Notes: a model not told the origin generated them from the sequence alone. Positions 49,586 to 60,560 are shown, counted from the first letter of the stretch. The stretch: 64,000 nt of DNA from Tenodera sinensis (GCA_030765045.1 CM060961.1:35008805-35072804); one strand, 5' to 3'. Program-made: numbers and translations.

Positions 49586-49803
49586 ATGCTTGCGTGTACT
49601 CACATGCCGTCCTCTACTCTTGTATTAACCATTCCTTCAAACTCTTATTCCTATATCTTCTTTGTTAATTGAGATACAATAGGCTTTCAGCGATAGTCAA
49701 AGCTTTTAGATTTCGTTCTCTTCGCACGTTTAACATAAAAAAAAAAAAAAAAACTATATTCCATTTGACAGAAGTAGAAGTTCTCCAAAACTCGCTCAAC
49801 AAA
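49586..49803 (+). mobile_element. family A, forward 5' half of a palindromic pair
   Basis: Begins with a decayed 5' end (GCTTGCGTGTACTCACATGC, then CTCTACTCTTG) and continues through TTAACATAAAAAAAAAAAAA and TCTCCAAAACTCGC. There it is joined to an inverted piece. Confidence 0.8.
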
Positions 49804-49805
49804 AC

Positions 49806-50173
49806 ATGTAGATCTCGCTAAAACACACAATTTATGTCTAAATAAAGGTTTTTGTAGCGCGAACCATTTGGGAAATATTCCTTGTTATTTGTCTCAGTTT
49901 CGGAAAACAAAAATATCGTGAATTGCAACATCATTGTTCATTTTGTTTTATGTAAAGCGTGCAAAAAGAACGGGATCTCAGAGCTAAAACGATTTGACTA
50001 TCGCTCAAAGCCTACTGTATTCTAATATTCCCCTTATACCTACAAGGAAATGAAGAATAAGATAATTTCTATAAATGCGCATCTCAACTAACACGAAGAA
50101 GATATAGGAACAAGAGTTTGTAAGAATGGTTAGTACAAGAGTAGAGAAAGTCATGTGAGTGCAACACATCAGA
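49806..50173 (-). mobile_element. family A, inverted 5' half of a palindromic pair
   Basis: Starts at TGTAGATCTCGCTAAAACAC and runs to an intact inverted 5' end (GTAGAGAAAGTCATGTGAGT, then GCAACACATCAG). With 49586-49803 it forms a foldback in which both outer ends are element 5' ends and no 3' end remains. Confidence 0.85.
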
Positions 50174-50394
50174 GTTCTTTTAAACTATCGATATAACTTC
50201 TGCATTATTCCACATGTCTGGAAATTGTACACAACTTCCAACATTCATTTATTACGTGCAATAATCTTAAATGGAGTATTGTGCCTCCATATTCATTCTA
50301 TCTGGTCTTGTTGCCTTCCTATTTTTACTTTCCTTAAGTAGTTCTAGTAATCTGGTAAAACACGATAAAAAACGTAAACACACGATCCATATGA

Positions 50395-50525
50395 AGTAGT
50401 GCCAGATAGGTATGCAACACTCCTAACGTACAAGTAATCCGGGTAGTGTTTAACTTACCAATTTTATTAGTGTACAATTTTTTAAGATAGTCTTCGGTAC
50501 CCTAGGGTAGTTTTGCAACACCTAT
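50395..50525 (+). repeat. dispersed repeat B, forward copy
   Basis: TAGGTATGCAACACTCCTAAC, then CAAGTAATCCGGGTAG and TAGTTTTGCAACACC align with the complement of 39270-39420. The function is unknown. Confidence 0.6.
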
Positions 50526-50559
50526 CCCACCCTTCCTGTAATATAATTTTGAGCCTGCC

Positions 50560-51060
50560 TGAGTCAAGAAAAATCATTACGAATTCTGAGAACTTCCTTT
50601 TAAAGTTTTAAGGTATGCCATTTCTTGAATAATTTGCCATTGATGTCTTCAGATGTTTAATTTTCTTATTTATTCTCTAACAGTTGAACAGCACATTGTC
50701 TAGGTTTTGTTCTCCTATGATACATGGGCACATTGTATTATCCATAATTCTGCTCTTAGATTGCGCGTACTGTCACCAGCGCAGTGAAATTTGGTGAAAC
50801 ATTGTTTCAATTTTAATCCCTCCTGAAGTGTTGAAAATAAGGGTTTTGTTATCTCTCTTTTGCAAGTCATTTCCCACTATCTCTCCTATTTGTTCAGTTT
50901 GGTTCGTGTATTTCCTTTTTATTGCAGTTACTAGTATTCTGGTGTAGTAAATTTTAAGCCCCATGTTGTTGTTGTTGACTGCTTGTTTCGCCAGCTGTCA
51001 GCAACATCGTTTCCGTAGTGTACAACATCTGCTTTCGTCCCGGAAAAGTTGATCTCCCTC
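50560..51060 (-). pseudogene. LINE ORF2 tail: RNase H end and zinc-knuckle-like segment
   Basis: The minus strand reads GTKADVVHYGNDVADSWRNK near 51030-50970. This fits the end of a retrotransposon RNase H domain (an H-x-x-x-x-GN-x-x-AD motif with the last catalytic aspartate). About 250 bases further on it reads TMCPCIIGEQNLDNVLFNC (50731-50675), the C-x-C ... LFxC cysteine motif that closes Jockey/I-type ORF2 proteins. A stop follows directly. No RT domain is attached. Several stops and shifts show it is dead. Confidence 0.65.
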
Positions 51061-51086
51061 TTGCCCTCTACCATTTCCTTCCTTAT

Positions 51087-51113
51087 GTGTGTGTGTGTGT
51101 GTGGGGGGGGGGG
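51087..51113 (+). repeat. (GT)n followed by a G run
   Basis: About eight GT units and then about 12 G, at the junction with a family A copy. Confidence 0.95.
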
Positions 51114-51114
51114 G

Positions 51115-51645
51115 ATTGACCAAAGTATAAGTTCTCCAAAACTCACACAAATAACGAGGAATATCTCAGAAGTAGTTCACCCTACTAAAAGTATATTCAG
51201 ACACAAATTGTGTTAGAGCAAGATCTGCATTTTTTGTACAATAAGATTTCGTCTATCTTTTACGGTTTTGTAGTTATGCAAAATTCTTCCAGAGTAAATA
51301 CTTAGTCAAAGTCGTTAGAGCCATTTTCAAGAAAATTAAAATTTTCGAAGATTATTATATGTAAAGGGTATTTTAGGCTGGGAGAATTTCTCTCAGAATC
51401 TTCCTACCGCATCCTTGAGAGATTAAACATAAATACCGACTTTGGTTTTTAACATACTGTTCGTTTTTGAGTTATGTTGTCCAGACACACAGACAGACAC
51501 AAACACACACGAACCTTTTACTAAAAATGCTTTTTTTTTAATTTAGGTGGCCTCAGAATATATATTTCCATGTGAAATTTCGACATTGAATTCCGGGGGG
51601 AATACAATACCTCCTGCACTTTACTATACGTAATAGAAAAAGTAA
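51115..51645 (+). mobile_element. family A repeat, 5'-truncated, with internal deletion
   Basis: Starts at the AAGTTCTCCAAAACTCACAC block and continues to a 3' end with a decayed hairpin (TTTACTATACGTAATAG). The segment between the CCAGAGTAAATAC and TAGTCAAAGTCGTTAGAGCC blocks is missing. Confidence 0.85.
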
Positions 51646-51905
51646 TAATGCGAAGTTTTTAAAGAAAGTGATCTTTCCCTAAACTAGCATTAAATTGGAA
51701 CATTTTCGAAATTCTTATTTTCTGAAAAGTGGCTCTAACAATTGTGGTTAAAATAACACATTGAATATATATATACATGACAAAATATGAACTTCAGAAT
51801 AACATCTTCTGGGAACAGATTATGAAGTCTTTCACTTGAAAGAAAGTTTGCGTAATTATGTGTAACCAGTAAACTTTAAGAGACAGACGATTTGTTTTAA
51901 ATAAC
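51646..51905 (-). mobile_element. family A repeat, inverted and decayed fragment
   Basis: GTGATCTTTCCCTAAACTAGC, then GGCTCTAACAATTGTGGTTA and GTAACCAGTAAACTTTAAGA follow the order of an inverted copy with low identity. It is joined tail to tail with the forward copy at 51115-51645. Confidence 0.6.
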
Positions 51906-52109
51906 CTTTTTGTGGCATCAGCGATTTTCAAAATATTGCTTATTAATGTTACAAACTGTCTGATTCTTTGTAATTCTTTTAAAGTCCTGTCGATATTCAG
52001 TTGTTTTTGACGACTCCATGGGAAGGGTTCTTAATCCTGTAATTGGCAGGTTATTTTGCTATATATTCCGTTCTTCCTCTAATTCCTAAACAAGTTTTCA
52101 TATCCCTTT

Positions 52110-52265
52110 CACAATGGACTGGCAATCCGTTCCGTTCGAATCCCAGCAACTGCAGTCAAACGCGTCTGTGGTAAAAGAGGGGGAGGGCCCAAGTAAATAA
52201 TCGGTGTTACGACACGCTTGGAAGTTGAAGGGGCTACATTTGACTGCAGTTACCTGTATTTTTCT
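52110..52265 (+). mobile_element. SINE-5, plus-strand copy
   Basis: GTTCGAATCCCAGCAACTGC (B box) is followed by the CTGTGGTAAAAGAGGGGGAG and GCCCAAGTAAATAATCGGTG blocks and ends in TACATTTGACTGCAGTTACC. It is the counterpart of 5708-5925. Its tRNA-like head is shortened. Confidence 0.75.
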
Positions 52266-53084
52266 TTAAAAAACTACGATTTTAGTGACAAAAATGATAT
52301 TTTTATGAGACAACTGCACAATAAGTAATAAAGTATCTAACATATTTATATGCATTTTATAAGACACAATTCCAATTAAAGAATTAAACATTTGTCTGCT
52401 TCTATTCCATTTTACCTACAACGAAACGTTAATATATCATTTCTGAAATGGATTATCTCTAGTAAAACAAAGTGTATAGAAAAATAAGCTTTTTTAGGAA
52501 TAGTTTGTACACAAACTAACAAAAACCCGAGGGCGGCACCCCATCGAATATTTTACTTCAGAGTACCGTTGTATTTGGTTCGATTGTCAGTACCTTTCTG
52601 TCCACAAGTTTCTGCCCCATAGCACAAACTAGACTTAATCATTGCCCTGCATTGTTCTCCTAGATATGTCAGGAGCTTTCGCAACATACTTTGATGACTA
52701 TGTTTGTCCTGAAGATAATATTATTTATGGGAACACACCAGCAGGCTTAAAATCCTTTGTAGCTTGCTTCAACTAAATTCCCCTGCGGTAAAGTACAGGA
52801 TTAAATTGACGAAAAGTATTATATTACACAGTTCGCGACCCACGGTGTCGGTTCGAAGGTCTTTGTTACTATTTTCCTCTCTCGCACTGCTACCCCACGT
52901 GTCTTGTTTCGCAGGAATCAATTCAAAGGGGATGAATGTGCGTGGGTAGAGGTCTCAACTTCCCTGCAGCGTTGATTACCCCTGAACATCGGCACGCTAT
53001 ATCAAATGCTTGCTGAACCTTTTGTGCCAATTTCACAAACCAAAATAGATGCAAATTATACCTTCAGCAGTCCAGTTCTTGTTT
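52266..53084. other. unassigned sequence
   Basis: No gene. The plus-strand frame at 52764-52946 has no recognised domain. Confidence 0.4.
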
Positions 53085-53139
53085 TAACGTATTGCATTCC
53101 ACCTAAAAATTCCGCAAAGGTTTCGAGATTCACTGAGCC
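53085..53139 (-). mobile_element. family A, 3' scrap beside a full copy
   Basis: ACGTATTGCATTCCACCTAAA, then TTTCGAGATT resembles the start of an inverted 3' end. It directly precedes the complete inverted copy. Confidence 0.5.
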
Positions 53140-53996
53140 TTTTTACTTTCTCTACTTGCAAGTAGAGAAAAGTTTGATGTAAAGATTTCACCGGAAATAT
53201 ATGTCTTGAGACCCCCTGAATCAATCAAAAAGAGCATTTTTAGAAAACTGTCCGTATGTGTGTGTCAGTCTGTCAGTCTGTATGTCTGTCAGTCAGTGGA
53301 CAGCATAACTCAAAAACGAAAAGGCGATTGAAGCCATAGTTGGTATTTAAGTTCAATATCCTTCAAGGATGCCACACAAGCATTTTAAAGAAAATAGCCC
53401 CACCCTAAACTAACCTTTACATGGAAAAGTTTTCTAAAGTTTTGATTTTCTTGAAAATGCATCTATTGATTTCGATTAAAATGGCGTAAGTTTAAGATAC
53501 TTTTATGACAAATGAAACCTATATTTTGAGTTTTCTCGCTATAGCCTATTTAGTCCTGTTTACTTTGGATGACTTTTGAACAACTCGTAAACCACAAGAG
53601 ACAGACAAAATCTTACTATACAAAGATGTAGATCTCGCTAAAACCCACAATTTATGTTGAAATAAATTTTTTGTAGGGTGAACCATTTCGGAAATAATCC
53701 TTGTTATTGTGTGAATTAAGGAAAACATAAAGATTTCGTGAAATGGCAACATCGTTGTTCATTTTTATATGTTAACCGTGCAAAGAGAACGGTATATCAA
53801 AGCTTCAAAAGATGTGACTATCGCTCACAGCCTACTGTATTCTAATATTCCCCTTGCACCTACAAGGAAGTAAGCATTAAGGTAATTTGTACAAATGTTT
53901 ATCTCAACTAACACGAAGAAGGTATTGGAATAAGAGTTTGTAAGAATGGTTACTACAAGAGGAGAGAAAGTCATGTGAGTGCAACACATAAGACAT
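53140..53996 (-). mobile_element. family A repeat, inverted full-length copy
   Basis: Runs from the 3' end (TTTTACTTTCTCTACTTGCA, hairpin CTACTTGCAAGTAGAG) to the inverted 5' end (GAGAGAAAGTCATGTGAGTG, then CAACACATAAG). The part between the hairpin and GATGTAAAGATTTCACC is deleted, removing the GTATTCCACCC block. The internal GTCTGT-rich segment is in the usual place. Confidence 0.92.
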
Positions 53997-54699
53997 TTTA
54001 GGTTTACTTTTTTAAAGGCTCTAGATACGTATCCTGCATCATTGTGTCAAGGCCAATAAAATCAATTTTGAGTTGAAGTTACAGCTAGCGATTCCTGTAT
54101 GTGCAGTGAATAATAAATACATGATTACGATATCGACACCAGTAGAATGCAGCCCAGAATATCAAATACATTTTATGAATGTTTTAAAGTTAAGACTTAT
54201 GTTCGAACATATGTAAAGCTTGAGCATAGTGGCAATTATGAAGCTCTCGTTGCGTGATATATAAATTTCTATTACATAAACAAATAAAGAATAAAGTGAT
54301 CCATAAAGGCAATGTCTTCTGCGAAAGGTAAAGTTCTTTCGGAACACCGTCGGTGCAGTAAATGTTAGTTCTTGCGCACATTGAATTTTCCTTGTACTAC
54401 AACTAACAATTCTTAAAATTAACCTAACTTAGATGTGGTGTTGTGTTCACGAGCTGTCATTTCTTGTTTATTCTCTTTCATACTCTTTACAAATAGTTCT
54501 ACGCCTTGCAGCGCTGGATCTCCGTGATCCCACCAGTGGCCTGAAGTCGTCAGACCATCTTGTTCTCCGTCCTCCTCGGTTTTCGTTATCAGTGAATGGA
54601 TCTCCGATGGTGGTCGACTGAGCCCATGTGCCGTGGTATATGCCCCATGCTCTGCTATATTCTTGGAGTCCTTTGTTCGAAAACCTATCCTACAGTGAC
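53997..54699. other. unassigned sequence
   Basis: No gene called. A plus-strand frame at 54433-54618 (with DLRDPTSGLKSSDHLVLRPP) looks codon-like, but I cannot name a family. Confidence 0.35.
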
Positions 54700-55333
54700 A
54701 TTTTTACTTTCTCTACTGGTAAGTAGGGGAAGTATTGTATTCCACCCACAAATTCGATGTCGAGATTTCACCGGAAATGTATGTTTAGATAGCCCCTGAA
54801 TGCTAAAAAGTATTTTTAGAAAAAGGTCCGCGCGCACGCGCGCGTGTGTGTCAGTTTGGACAGCATAACTCAAAAATGAAAAATCGGTTAAAAACTAAAT
54901 TTGGTATTCAAGTTTAATGTCTTATAAGGATGCGACATGAAGATTTTTGAAGAAAATAGCCCCACCCTAAACTATCCTTTACATGGAAAATTTTTCGAAA
55001 ATTTTTATTTTCTTGTAAATGGCTCTAACGATTTTGATTAAAATAATAAATGTTTGAGATATTTCTATGACAAATAAAATGTATATTTTGAATTTTCTGG
55101 CTATACCCCTGTAATCGTATTTACTCTAGACGACTTTTGCGTAACTGGTAAACCGTTAGAGATAGACCAAATCATACTATACAAAAATGTAGATCTTGCT
55201 AAAATACACAATTTATATGCGAATAAATTTTCTTGTAGGGTGAACCATTTCGGAGATATTCCTTGTTATGTGTGTGAGTTTCGGAAAACTTAAAACTTCT
55301 GTGAAATCGAACATCGTTATTCATTTTTATACC
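54700..55333 (-). mobile_element. family A repeat, inverted, 5'-truncated
   Basis: The 3' end (TTTTTACTTTCTCTACTGGT, then AAGTAGGGGAAG) is intact. The copy ends abruptly after GAACATCGTTATTCATTTTT, without the 5' third. It contains a CGCGCACGCGCGCGTG version of the internal microsatellite. Confidence 0.9.
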
Positions 55334-55722
55334 GTATATACCGTACTGGAAATTACCACAATTAAGTGATATATATCTACCCTGCTAAACAATCACTTTG
55401 TTTGTTAATAGAAACTTTATTTCCTCCAAGTTCGATGGACAGGTGCACACACATAGGACAAAAGAGAAATAAATAATGGAATTATATATTAACAATATTA
55501 CAGCTCGAGTTTGAAACACGATTTAGTGCAAGGCCGTTCACTGTAATAATAAAATAACACACCACTACACTGAAAACGAATTGAATATTAGCTCATTCTT
55601 TTAAAACTGACCGGTTTATCGTTAAATAGTACATAGCATTTGTTTTATTCGACAGCAAACAATGAAACAATTTTTTTTCAGGTTTACCCATCTTATGAAT
55701 GTTCAATGACACCTGAAATTAA
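55334..55722. other. unassigned sequence
   Basis: No gene or recognised repeat. It separates an inverted family A copy lacking its 5' end from a forward 5' scrap. Confidence 0.4.
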
Positions 55723-55825
55723 AAAAGTCTGATGTATTGCACTCACATGACTTTCTCTACTACTTGAACTAACCATTCTTACAAGCCCTTCTTCCTATAC
55801 CGTCTTCGTGTTAATATAAATTATT
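55723..55825 (+). mobile_element. family A repeat, 5' fragment
   Basis: AGTCTGATGTATTGCACTCA, then ACTTTCTCTACT and the next 60 bases are present; then similarity stops. Confidence 0.8.
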
Positions 55826-56027
55826 GCTGAGTGCCTTAGGCTTAGCTTATCATGCGTGGTTCTGCTAGACTAGACACTGGTCCCTCGTGGGACTGACATT
55901 ATAGCAACTAAAAGCAAAAATGTTTCTCCTGTTGAGATATAAGAGACTATATAACCTCAAGTGGCTCAAGGGAGTCATTAAGATCTGTTCCTTTACAGAA
56001 GGAAGAACGGAAATCAACGAAGGGAGA

Positions 56028-56279
56028 GAGGTGGCGGCGCCGTGGCCGAGCGGTTAGCGCGCTCGCCTACCACCTAGGCGGCCCGGGTTCGATCCCAGGG
56101 ACCCGCATGTGGTATTCGTGGTGGACGAAGCGGCGTCAGGGCGGGTTTTCTCCGGGTACTCCGGTTTCCCCCGCCATCTCATTCCACCGGTGCTCCATCT
56201 TCATGTATCATCAGTGTCACCGCCTGCGGTGCCGTAGTAGTAAAAGCGGGCGTTAAACACTACAACAACAACACAACAA
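56028..56279 (+). mobile_element. SINE-1, full-length copy with 13-base duplication
   Basis: The head is tRNA-like, closest to serine/leucine types, with A box CCGTGGCCGAGCGGTTAGCG and B box GGGTTCGATCCC. The unit body has TGGTATTCGTGGTGGACGAA and the tail a GGGCGTTAAACAC end with CAA repeats. The perfect 13-mer CAACGAAGGGAGA flanks it at 56015-56027 and 56280-56292. Near-identity with 1333-1511 and the intact duplication show recent activity. It is transcribed by RNA polymerase III and mobilised by a LINE in trans. A genuine tRNA gene is excluded by the attached conserved body. Confidence 0.95.
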
Positions 56280-56292
56280 CAACGAAGGGAGA

Positions 56293-56710
56293 AAAACTCG
56301 GATCTTGCGGTTACCTTAACCAACTGAGGTGCCATGTTAACCAGTCGGGATGGTATTAAACTAACCAACTTGCTTCTTGTGGGTAAGTAATTAAGAGATC
56401 TCACAATTAATTTTGAAGCATGATCCAATGCGATTTACAGTGTCCCGGACTTCGTAGTTTAACCAACTGGTAGGACAATTGATTACCTACTTATGAAGAC
56501 ATTTGATCGATGCTTCAAATTCGCTCGCTCTACCTTAATGCAAAAAATTACTGCATAAAAGTCTAGAAGACAGTTGCTTACATCCAATAAACATTTCAGA
56601 ATCACATGATTTAATTTTTGGTAGTACAACTCTCCAAATGTTTTCGAAACTACCTGGTGATGGTGTCCTAATTCCTTAGGAACCCTCTTGTCCCTTCCTT
56701 CAAAAGCATT
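56293..56710. other. unassigned sequence
   Basis: No gene or recognised repeat. Confidence 0.4.
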
Positions 56711-56720
56711 TTTTTTTTTT

Positions 56721-56909
56721 TGCAAAGGAAGGTTTACTTTTCAACATCGATATATCAACTTCTATTCTATGCAAGTTGCAGATGTTGCATTAGACTGAAC
56801 TTATGGATCAATGCTTTAAAAAAAAAAAAGTTCAGTCTAATGCAACATCTGCAACTTGCATAGAATAGAAGTTGATATATTGATGTTGAAAAGTAAACCT
56901 TCCTTTGCA
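56721..56909. repeat. near-perfect palindrome, 82-base arms, 25-base loop
   Basis: Left arm 56721-56802 and right arm 56828-56909 are inverted copies with a single mismatch. The loop (56803-56827) includes an A run. A T run precedes the left arm. Such high identity indicates a recent event. A transcript would form a long perfect duplex. Peptides predicted across it are by-products. Confidence 0.95.
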
Positions 56910-57985
56910 CAAACATGGAAACATTCGTATCTAACAATTACAGAACTAAAATTAATGTGATGCAGTTGGAGCTTGTGTTGTGCTAGATTTGCTGCTAAAA
57001 AAATAAGCATGGAGTACCCTGTAATTTGCTGAAAGAGGGCAGGGGCATCTGCTGCCGACGCTGAGAGATAATAGCCTAGCAATTCACACTCAGCTGTTTT
57101 GAAAACAGTGTGGTCATTAGCATACACGTTTTAGCTTGGTCTGTAGTGAGGTTATAGAAAAAGAAACATAGAATAGCCTGTAATTTGCTGTAATTTGCCA
57201 TTTCCTACTAAGACACAGATAATCGCTTAGCAATTCGCACTGAAAAATTTTGAAATAGTGTGGTCATTAGCGTAACTTTTCTAGTTTGGTTATGTAGCGT
57301 TATTATATCTTCGTGCGGATCAGTGATTGGTAACAGTTTATCTGTTTCCCGTTAGGGTCATAAGACATGAAAACGCTTGTTGCTGTAAACATACATTATC
57401 ACTTAGGTGCTTAGCCATACGCTAAGGAGACACTCACTTTGCTGAACTTCACGAACTAAATTGTTAACTGTCTTATGAAAAGGCACCGATTACGAAAGAA
57501 CGTACTTGGAACGGCCAAAAGGAAACATCATGTGGAGCACGGAACGTAATGACTATCATTTAGCACGGGCTATTGTTCCGATGGGGACCGGCTGGTCGTT
57601 GGCCGCGCCAAGGCAGCCCGAGTGAACAAGCCCAAAAGCTTGGCCCATAAGCGCTTCGCGCCACTGTCACAATATTTACAAGCAGTGATTTGTTTTCTAG
57701 AGCAACACCACATTGGCTAAATATTGTTGCGACCCAAATAATTCACATGCTAGATCAATTTAAGAAGTAAGTTTACATTATATGAAATTATAATCCCACT
57801 TGCGATTGCAATTATATTTCTAGACTTTTGCACAAAAGCTAAAGCAGTTTGGCAATTCGTTTACATTAAAGATTTGAAGGCGAAAGAAGACTGTATAATT
57901 TTAAAGCCAGCCCATTTAAAAGAAATCCTAGCACATTTATTATGTCATTACATTTTGTTATCTCCTTTGATGTGAGGACACGCAC
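56910..57985. other. unassigned sequence
   Basis: A minus-strand frame over 56837-57127 is open but shares the palindrome and has no recognised domain. No gene is called. Confidence 0.4.
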
Positions 57986-58682
57986 TAAAACATGCTGATG
58001 TGTTGCACTCACATGACTTTCTCTACTCTTGTACAAACCATTTTTACAAACTCGTATACCTCTATCTTCTTCGTGTTAGTTAAGATAAGCATTTGTACAA
58101 ATTATCTTATTGCTTATTTCCTTGTAGGTGCAAGGGGAATATTAGAATACAGTAGGCTGTGAGCGATAGTCAAAGTTTTGAGATCCCATTCTCTTTGCAC
58201 GCTTAACATATAAAAAATGAACAAAGTTGAAAGTTTGAAATTTTACGAAACTGACACAAATAATGAGGAATATCTCCAAATTGGTTCAATTTACAAACAA
58301 ATGTATTCCGACATAAATTGTGTGTTTTAGCAAGATCTACATTTTCCGTACATTAAGAATTTCTCTGTCTCTTACGGTTTACGAGTTATTCAAAAGTCAT
58401 CCAGAGTAAAAAGGACTACATAGCCTATAGCCAGAAATTTCAAAATATATATTTCATTTGTCACACAAATATCTTAAATATATGACATTTTAATTAAAAT
58501 CGTTAGACCCATTTTCAAGAAAATAAAAGTTTTTGAAAATGTTTCCTGTAAATGGTAGTTTAGGGTGGGGCTATTTTTTTCAAAATCTTCGTGTCGCATC
58601 CTTCAAAAACATTAAACTTAAATATAAACTTTGGTTTCTAATCGACTTTTCGTTTTTGAGTTATGTTGTCCACAGGCTCGCA

Positions 58683-58750
<68 letters not shown>

Positions 58751-58775
58751 GACCTTTCCCTAAAAATCCTAATTT
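57986..58775 (+). mobile_element. family A repeat, 3'-truncated at its microsatellite
   Basis: The 5' end is intact (GCTGATGTGTTGCACTCACA, then ACTTTCTCTACT) and all blocks are in order up to a long CA array. After GGACCTTTCCCTAAAAATCC the element stops and repeat C begins, so the terminal hairpin end is missing. Confidence 0.9.
58681..58748 (+). repeat. (CA)n microsatellite inside family A
   Basis: About 34 CA units at the position of the element-borne microsatellite. Confidence 0.97.
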
Positions 58776-58955
58776 TCATTCCTTCAACTTTTCTTATACC
58801 CTTTGGCATGTATAACTCATGATTCTAAGGAGGTTATGACATTGGATAAACAACAGAGGTTATTCTCTGACCTTTAAACTACTCAAAGGAACGATTGAAG
58901 TTAGTGATTTTGTAGTTTGTATTGCATACGACCCTAAAACCCAAAATCTAAAATC
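58776..58955 (+). repeat. dispersed repeat C, second copy
   Basis: TTCTAAGGAGGTTATGACATT, then AAGTTAGTGATTTTGTAG and CCAAAATCTAAAA align with 30950-31130. It follows a truncated family A copy without a gap. Confidence 0.6.
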
Positions 58956-59049
58956 CAGCTTCTTACCCCACTTGCCTAGTCTTATCACACGGCATGGGGA
59001 TTCTGGTATCTATATGCCCTTCGAATTCCCGTGTGACGCCGGCCATGGC

Positions 59050-59465
59050 ACTGGCGGTGTATGTATCAAGGCCAGACTGTCTCGCGCGACTGTTTGTGAA
59101 CACGTGACAACAATCAAAAGGATTCTCTAGATTGTTCGAGAAGTGTCTGGCGGCCAGCGAATTTGTAGAAGTTTCAGAAAGATGTGTTACGTCATCCTCG
59201 CTATATAAGGAGGCGAGGCAACGAGAAGGGGAGAGTGAGTCGGTGTATGTGTATGTGATCGTGTTCAAAGGAAGATGGCAAAGCAGTTAATGAGTGTTGA
59301 GTGAATGTATCGACTAAGTAAGCTGTTTGAATGACACATTAAAAGAAAGACAGAAAGGGGTGTGTCAAGGTTACGAGAAGAAAACAGTTGCACTTTTGTG
59401 CAAACGTTTTAGAAGAAAAGAAAGCGAGAAAAAATAACTCTACAGGTCTCTTGCCAATTTTGTCA
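59050..59465 (+). mobile_element. possible solo LTR (repeat D) with TATA box
   Basis: The 5' part shares CACGTGACAACAATCA and the following blocks with 23395-23512. Then come a CRE-like TTACGTCA, the TATA element CTATATAAGG (about 59200-59209) and a GAGAGTGAGT start region. A possible polyadenylation hexamer (ATTAAA) lies near 59338. A TGT...ACA boundary pair (59057 to about 59465) fits an LTR, but no target duplication was found and no internal retroviral-type gene is adjacent. A host promoter is the alternative. Confidence 0.4.
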
Positions 59466-59502
59466 CAATATATTAACAATATTATATTCTGTTAGCCATT
59501 CT

Positions 59503-59503
<1 letters not shown>

Positions 59504-59539
<36 letters not shown>
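59504..59539 (+). repeat. poly-T run
   Basis: About 36 T on the plus strand. It could be the 3' tail of a minus-strand retroposed sequence. Confidence 0.9.
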
Positions 59540-60214
59540 CATTTTCTCATATCGTAAATACCCTATTGTCCCCCTCAGCACACAAATGGCTTCCCCACCC
59601 ATTTTATTATCTACCCATTCGTAATACCACAACTGCATCTTCTTCACTTCCACATTAATCCATTTTCTAGAGAATCGCTCCAGTAGATTTCCTGTTCCCT
59701 GACCTCTTAACCTCAATCCCATTCTCTCTCAGTGTTGGTTACGCTGTTGTGTACCTTCTCCTTCCTTCATTTGCGTGCCAGCACTCTCGTTCCTCCCTTT
59801 TTCTCCTGCTCTGCTGTCGGCTCTTGTCTGCAAATTTCCCTCTCCTTTTGTGTTCTTGCCTGTCCACTGCACCTTGCTTGTTATGCTGTTACTGGATGCA
59901 TCGGTTAATCGCATCTTGTGTCAGAGTAATGTCCTGGGTTTCTCTATTGATCAATAAGTTCCTGGTTCAATGCCCGTAAAGTATCCACCTCGTTGTGTTC
60001 TCCTTCTACCAGATTACCGATTATCCATAATTAAAAATGCATATAATGTGCGTTTCTTGTGCATTCTAATAACTTCTTAATCTTTGCTTGCAGGTTAGTT
60101 CTCTGCTGATATTCATTTCGGAGCCTTTCAGCTTATTCGTCTATTTTATAGCCTCAAAAGCTAGTTTTGTACCTCTTCTCCTATTTCTGCCTCTAGAAAT
60201 TGCCTGAAAAAGAC
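59540..60214. other. unassigned pyrimidine-rich sequence
   Basis: Low in repeats and mildly C/T-rich on the plus strand. Minus-strand frames at 59492-59914 have no recognised domain. If the T run at 59504-59539 is a tail, this could be a retroposed transcript read on the minus strand; I cannot identify it. Confidence 0.3.
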
Positions 60215-60560
60215 ATCAATTTGGGGTATGTCAAATATCTAGGTGTTATACTAGTTTCTAAACTGGCCTGTTTCCTGACCTAAACAGTACTTTGATGTGC
60301 ATTCAAAGAGCATATGGTAAAACATTGGCGTGTACCAAAATCTCACAATCTAGTTACCTTTTATCACTCTCTTTATTCACTTTACAATGGTAAAAGTTGG
60401 CCTCAAAACAAGCAACACAAAGACGATAACACAACTCTCAATCGACTCTTTGCTACTGCGTTTCCATTCCTTTACACAAAGCTAACGTAATCAGTCAACT
60501 ATTAGCACACAAAGCAATATAACTGCTTTAAAAGTCAACCAGAACCCTATCCTTTAGCTT
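60215..60560 (+). pseudogene. LINE ORF2 scrap with a VKYLGV motif
   Basis: The segment at 60222-60265 reads LGYVKYLGVILVSKLAC, matching the conserved VKYLGVxLDxKL motif after the RT palm in Jockey-type ORF2. The following 250 bases contain short frames compatible with a decayed tail, with stops. The motif is short, so the call is moderate. Confidence 0.5.

Noticed and set aside
56033..56106. True tRNA-Ser or tRNA-Leu gene
   Set aside because: The tRNA-like head is followed by the conserved SINE-1 body and enclosed by a 13-base target duplication.
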